Assembly (NCBI GenBank): GCA_937960785.1
Contig: CALGOZ010000136.1
Span: forward strand, 1 to 7,677
Direction: 5' to 3'
From: an uncultured Pseudogracilibacillus sp.
GTDB taxonomy: Bacteria > Bacillota > Bacilli > Bacillales > Amphibacillaceae
DNA length: 7,677 bases
Shown here: positions 6,061 to 7,677 of the stretch, piece after piece
Layout of the letters: every line of letters begins with the position of its first letter
How positions within the stretch are numbered: the first letter of the stretch is position 1
The notes under the pieces: model-generated
What the model saw: the letters and a program-made list of their open reading frames with translations, nothing else
Database searches by the model: none
What the model was told of the DNA's origin: nothing
Translations under genes and position numbers: made by a program

Positions 6061-6098
6061 AAAAAGGGCGTCGGTAATATAAAAAATTACCGACGCCT
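6061..6098 (-). terminator. Hairpin after map with its U-tract on the minus strand
   Basis: Perfect 12-bp arms GGCGTCGGTAAT (6067-6078) and ATTACCGACGCC (6086-6097) enclose a 7-nt loop. On the plus strand the stem is followed by TACCTACTATT rather than T-rich sequence. On the minus strand it is followed by C and five T (6065-6061). As an intrinsic terminator it therefore works best against minus-strand transcripts. It may still stabilise the 3' end of map mRNA. Confidence 0.65.
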
Positions 6099-6117
6099 AC
6101 CTACTATTATAAACTAA

Positions 6118-6228
6118 TTGTAAGTACAAAGCTTATTACAGTAACAAAGGTCGATCGTCTAGCATTAGCATATAATCGATAGTTATAATGATACGATTTA
6201 TTACGGTAATAAAGGGGCTCGTGCAGAT
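6118..6228 (+). promoter_or_regulatory. azlC leader with palindromes and -10-like boxes
   Basis: A 17-bp perfect palindrome, TTTATTAC and GTAATAAA around a G, lies at 6197-6213. A related imperfect copy, CTTATTAC and GTAACAAA, lies at 6132-6148, 65 bp upstream. A smaller palindrome TTGTA/TACAA is at 6118-6129. TATAAT occurs at 6171-6176 and 6184-6189 without clear -35 boxes. The ribosome binding site AAAGGGG (6211-6217) overlaps the downstream palindrome and is 11 nt from the ATG, so a protein bound there would affect transcription near the gene start. No azlB-like regulator gene is present in the window. Confidence 0.45.
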
Positions 6229-6939
6229 ATGGGACAACTACAAAGCAAAAGTGCAATGATTAGACAAGGTTTTCAAGCAAGTTTACCAATTGCTCTCGGC
6301 TATATTCCTGTCGCGATAACATTTGGTGTCTTAGCGATGCAAGCAGGAATGTCCTTAGTGGAAGTGACATTAATGAGTGTACTTGTCTATGCCGGGGCGA
6401 GTCAATTTATGGGAGCGAATATGATCGCAGCTCAAGCAAGTGCGATTGAAATTATCGTCGCTACCTTCGTTCTTAACTTTCGTCATTTTATTATGAGCTT
6501 TTCCTTTGCTAATACAATTCGTGAAACCGTTCCCTTACGAGGACGTTTTTTACTTTCCCTAGGATTAACCGATGAAACTTTTGCGGTCGCTACGTTCGAA
6601 AAGGAAAAAGCTTCAGAAAAAAATAGCACTTATTTTTATGGGACAGTTTTTCTTATTGCTTATTCATCCTGGGTAATTGGCTCTTTTCTCGGTGGGTTAG
6701 TCGGAGAAATTATCCCAGAGCAATTAAGTCAAAGTATGGGAATTGCGCTATATGCGATGTTTATCGGTTTACTTATTCCCGCAGTAAAAGTAAATGTTCG
6801 GCTTGCCTTCATCGCCATTATTGCTATGCTCATCAATTTAATCTTTAGTCAATTTGTGTCTTCCGGATGGGCGATAGTATTCGGTACAGTAATTGGTGGA
6901 GCGACGGGAATTTACTTTTTAAAGGAGAAGGAAGTATGA
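6229..6939 (+). CDS. azlC: AzlC, large subunit of a branched-chain amino acid exporter
   Basis: This 236-residue membrane protein is the larger half of the two-part AzlCD exporter (LIV-E family), which exports branched-chain amino acids and analogues such as azaleucine. Family features are the amphipathic LPIALGYIPVAITFGVLA segment (19-36), YAGASQF (54-60), NFRHFIMS (83-90) and LTDETFA (113-119). Hydrophobic segments lie at about 16-36, 42-64, 66-86, 140-160, 168-187, 190-208 and 213-231. Length is normal. The ATG at 6229 follows AAAGGGG by 11 nt, slightly long, but no other in-frame start exists nearby. Its TGA overlaps the next ATG in an ATGA junction, coupling synthesis of the two subunits. 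Confidence 0.92.
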   Translation: MGQLQSKSAMIRQGFQASLPIALGYIPVAITFGVLAMQAGMSLVEVTLMSVLVYAGASQFMGANMIAAQASAIEIIVATFVLNFRHFIMSFSFANTIRETVPLRGRFLLSLGLTDETFAVATFEKEKASEKNSTYFYGTVFLIAYSSWVIGSFLGGLVGEIIPEQLSQSMGIALYAMFIGLLIPAVKVNVRLAFIAIIAMLINLIFSQFVSSGWAIVFGTVIGGATGIYFLKEKEV

Positions 6940-7235
6940 TTATTTTATACATTATTATCGGAATGGCAATCGTTACCGCAGTTCCTCGATTTATACCGGC
7001 AATCCTTGTCGATCGATTCGTCTTTCGCGATTGGATGAATCGCTGGCTTCAAGCAATTCCTTACGCTGCCCTCGGAGCGCTTATTTTTCCTGGCATTTTA
7101 TCAGTAAAAGAAGGCGCCCCCCATATCGGAATAATCGGTGGAATTGTCGCCACCCTTTTAGCGTATATCGGTTTAAACATTATATTTGTCGTAATCGGTG
7201 CAATTATGACAGTATATATTTTAATGATGTTTTAA
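6936..7235 (+). CDS. azlD: AzlD, small subunit of a branched-chain amino acid exporter
   Basis: The 99-residue hydrophobic protein is the partner of AzlC. It shows the family pattern: an N-terminal helix followed by AVPRFIPAILVDR (15-27), then WLQAIPYAALGALIFPGIL (37-55), and two further helices (about 64-80 and 82-98). The start is ATG at 6936, within the ATGA overlap with azlC, and AAGGAG (6922-6927) lies 8 nt upstream. A longer reading frame open from 6867 would add 23 polar residues read out of frame through azlC and is rejected. The stop TAA is itself the edge of the closing stem of the following terminator. Confidence 0.92.
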   Translation: MIILYIIIGMAIVTAVPRFIPAILVDRFVFRDWMNRWLQAIPYAALGALIFPGILSVKEGAPHIGIIGGIVATLLAYIGLNIIFVVIGAIMTVYILMMF

Positions 7236-7314
7236 AGTGGCTGGGATAGCACTCGCATAATAAGCGAATGGACTGAAGTTCTCTTTTATATAGAGACTCA
7301 GTCCACTTTATTTT
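7234..7314 (+). terminator. Branched terminator structure after azlD
   Basis: TGGACTGA (7269-7276) pairs with TCAGTCCA (7298-7305), extended inward with bulges by TCTCT/AGAGA, and is followed by CTTTATTTTG. A second, longer-range pairing is also possible: AAAGTGG (7234-7240) with CCACTTT (7303-7309), which would close a three-way junction including a small TCGC/GCGA hairpin (7253-7256 with 7264-7267). The two share CCA at 7303-7305. Termination of azlCD transcripts is the likely role. Confidence 0.75.
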
Positions 7315-7505
7315 GTTCGAAAACTTTTTCTATTTACTATACATTTTGTCGATAAATTATTTTAAGTCGAGCGCCATAATCGCAAATCTAGTTTCATTTA
7401 TAAAAGTTTTAATAAAAACTACTTAACATCTCTTCGGGTTAGTTTTATTGAAAACCTATCTCATAGATCCACGAACCGGATTAGTTTTAAAAGTTTTGTT
7501 TATTG
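7315..7505. other. AT-rich intergenic stretch with an imperfect hairpin
   Basis: I see no credible gene here. An interrupted stem joins 7406-7427 to 7438-7455 (GTTTT, AATAAAA and TAAC on the left with GTTA, TTTTATT and AAAAC on the right) around a loop ATCTCTTCGG, with bulges on both sides. The longest frame nearby, from TTG at 7448, runs through the repeat array and has no ribosome binding site. The stretch ends where the right-hand 52-bp array begins. Confidence 0.5.
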
Positions 7506-7677
7506 ACTTACCTAACGGGGGACCTTGCTGGGTAAGTTGGAATGCTTTTTTCTGTGTACTTACTCGGTGGAGCTCTCCACTATGTAAGCTGAAACGATTT
7601 TGTTCGGACACTTACTCAATAGAGCTCTCCACTGGGTAAGTTGAAAGCCATTTGTACGTATACTTACTCGGTGGAGC
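7506..7677 (+). repeat. Tandem array of 52-bp palindromic repeats (right array)
   Basis: ACTTAC starts at 7506, 7558, 7610 and 7662, again exactly 52 bp apart, and the last unit is cut by the window edge. Unit 2 has arms ACTTAC and GTAAGC, and GTGGAG/CTCCAC inside, separated by three-base internal mismatches (7558-7589). Unit 1 keeps only the outer arms ACTTACC/GGTAAGT. Linkers of 19 nt begin with G(A/G)AA and carry a run of four to six T, or three in one case. The family matches the left array read on the minus strand, so the two arrays are inverted relative to each other. Confidence 0.9.

Noticed and set aside
6867..6935. N-terminal extension of AzlD by 23 residues
   Set aside because: The extension is read out of frame through azlC. 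The ATG at 6936 has an AAGGAG site at 8 nt and gives the normal AzlD N-terminus.
7448..7639. 63-residue ORF across the right array
   Set aside because: It starts at TTG with no ribosome binding site, runs through 52-bp repeats whose period is not a multiple of three, and resembles no protein family.
1..7677. Composite transposon or mobile island bounded by inverted repeats
   Set aside because: The flanking arrays are inverted, but no transposase, recombinase, target-site duplication or foreign cargo is seen, and the enclosed genes are ordinary Bacillaceae chromosomal genes.

Overview
The window looks like chromosomal DNA of a low-to-moderate-GC Bacillaceae-type Firmicute. Ribosome binding sites are strong (AGGAGG, AAGGAG, AGGGGGG). 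Three TTG starts are used, genes are tightly coupled (ATGA, TAATG and an 8-nt overlap), terminators are classical, and the proteins resemble the Bacillus families YhaP, YhaQ, YhzD, GabD, MapB and AzlCD. This taxonomic reading rests on recognition of protein families, not on a database search.

Layout. Bases 1-310 hold a degenerate tandem array with an exact 52-bp period, six units in the window and running off the left edge. Bases 349-507 may hold a very small plus-strand ORF, overlapping the minus-strand terminator of the first operon. Bases 538-3337 are a four-gene minus-strand operon, read from 3337 downwards: a 66-residue XRE-type HTH regulator, a 131-residue four-helix membrane protein of unknown family, a YhaQ-like ABC ATPase and a YhaP-like permease. 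Its promoter at about 3390-3418 is embedded in two 20-bp palindromes, which points to autorepression. Divergently, 3527-3712 encodes the small YhzD-like protein, followed by a strong terminator. Then come a succinate-semialdehyde dehydrogenase-like enzyme (3795-5219), a type I methionine aminopeptidase (5298-6059) with its own promoter, and the azlCD branched-chain amino acid exporter pair (6229-7235) with its own leader. Bases 7236-7505 hold a branched terminator and AT-rich DNA. From 7506 to the right edge a second array of the same 52-bp repeat family starts, in the opposite orientation.

How the parts work together. The minus-strand operon reads as a regulated export or stress module: the HTH protein probably represses its own operon, and the ATPase and permease form an efflux-type ABC transporter. 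The plus-strand genes are housekeeping or metabolic units, each separated by hairpins. I see no phage, insertion sequence, CRISPR, tRNA or rRNA.

The least explained element is the pair of 52-bp arrays at both edges. Each unit is a near-palindromic core of about 32 bp plus a linker of about 20 bp with its own weak consensus. The period is held to the base while the sequence diverges. Each array lies beyond the terminator of the operon next to it, and both show the same orientation relative to that operon's transcription. This is the best candidate here for an undescribed element.
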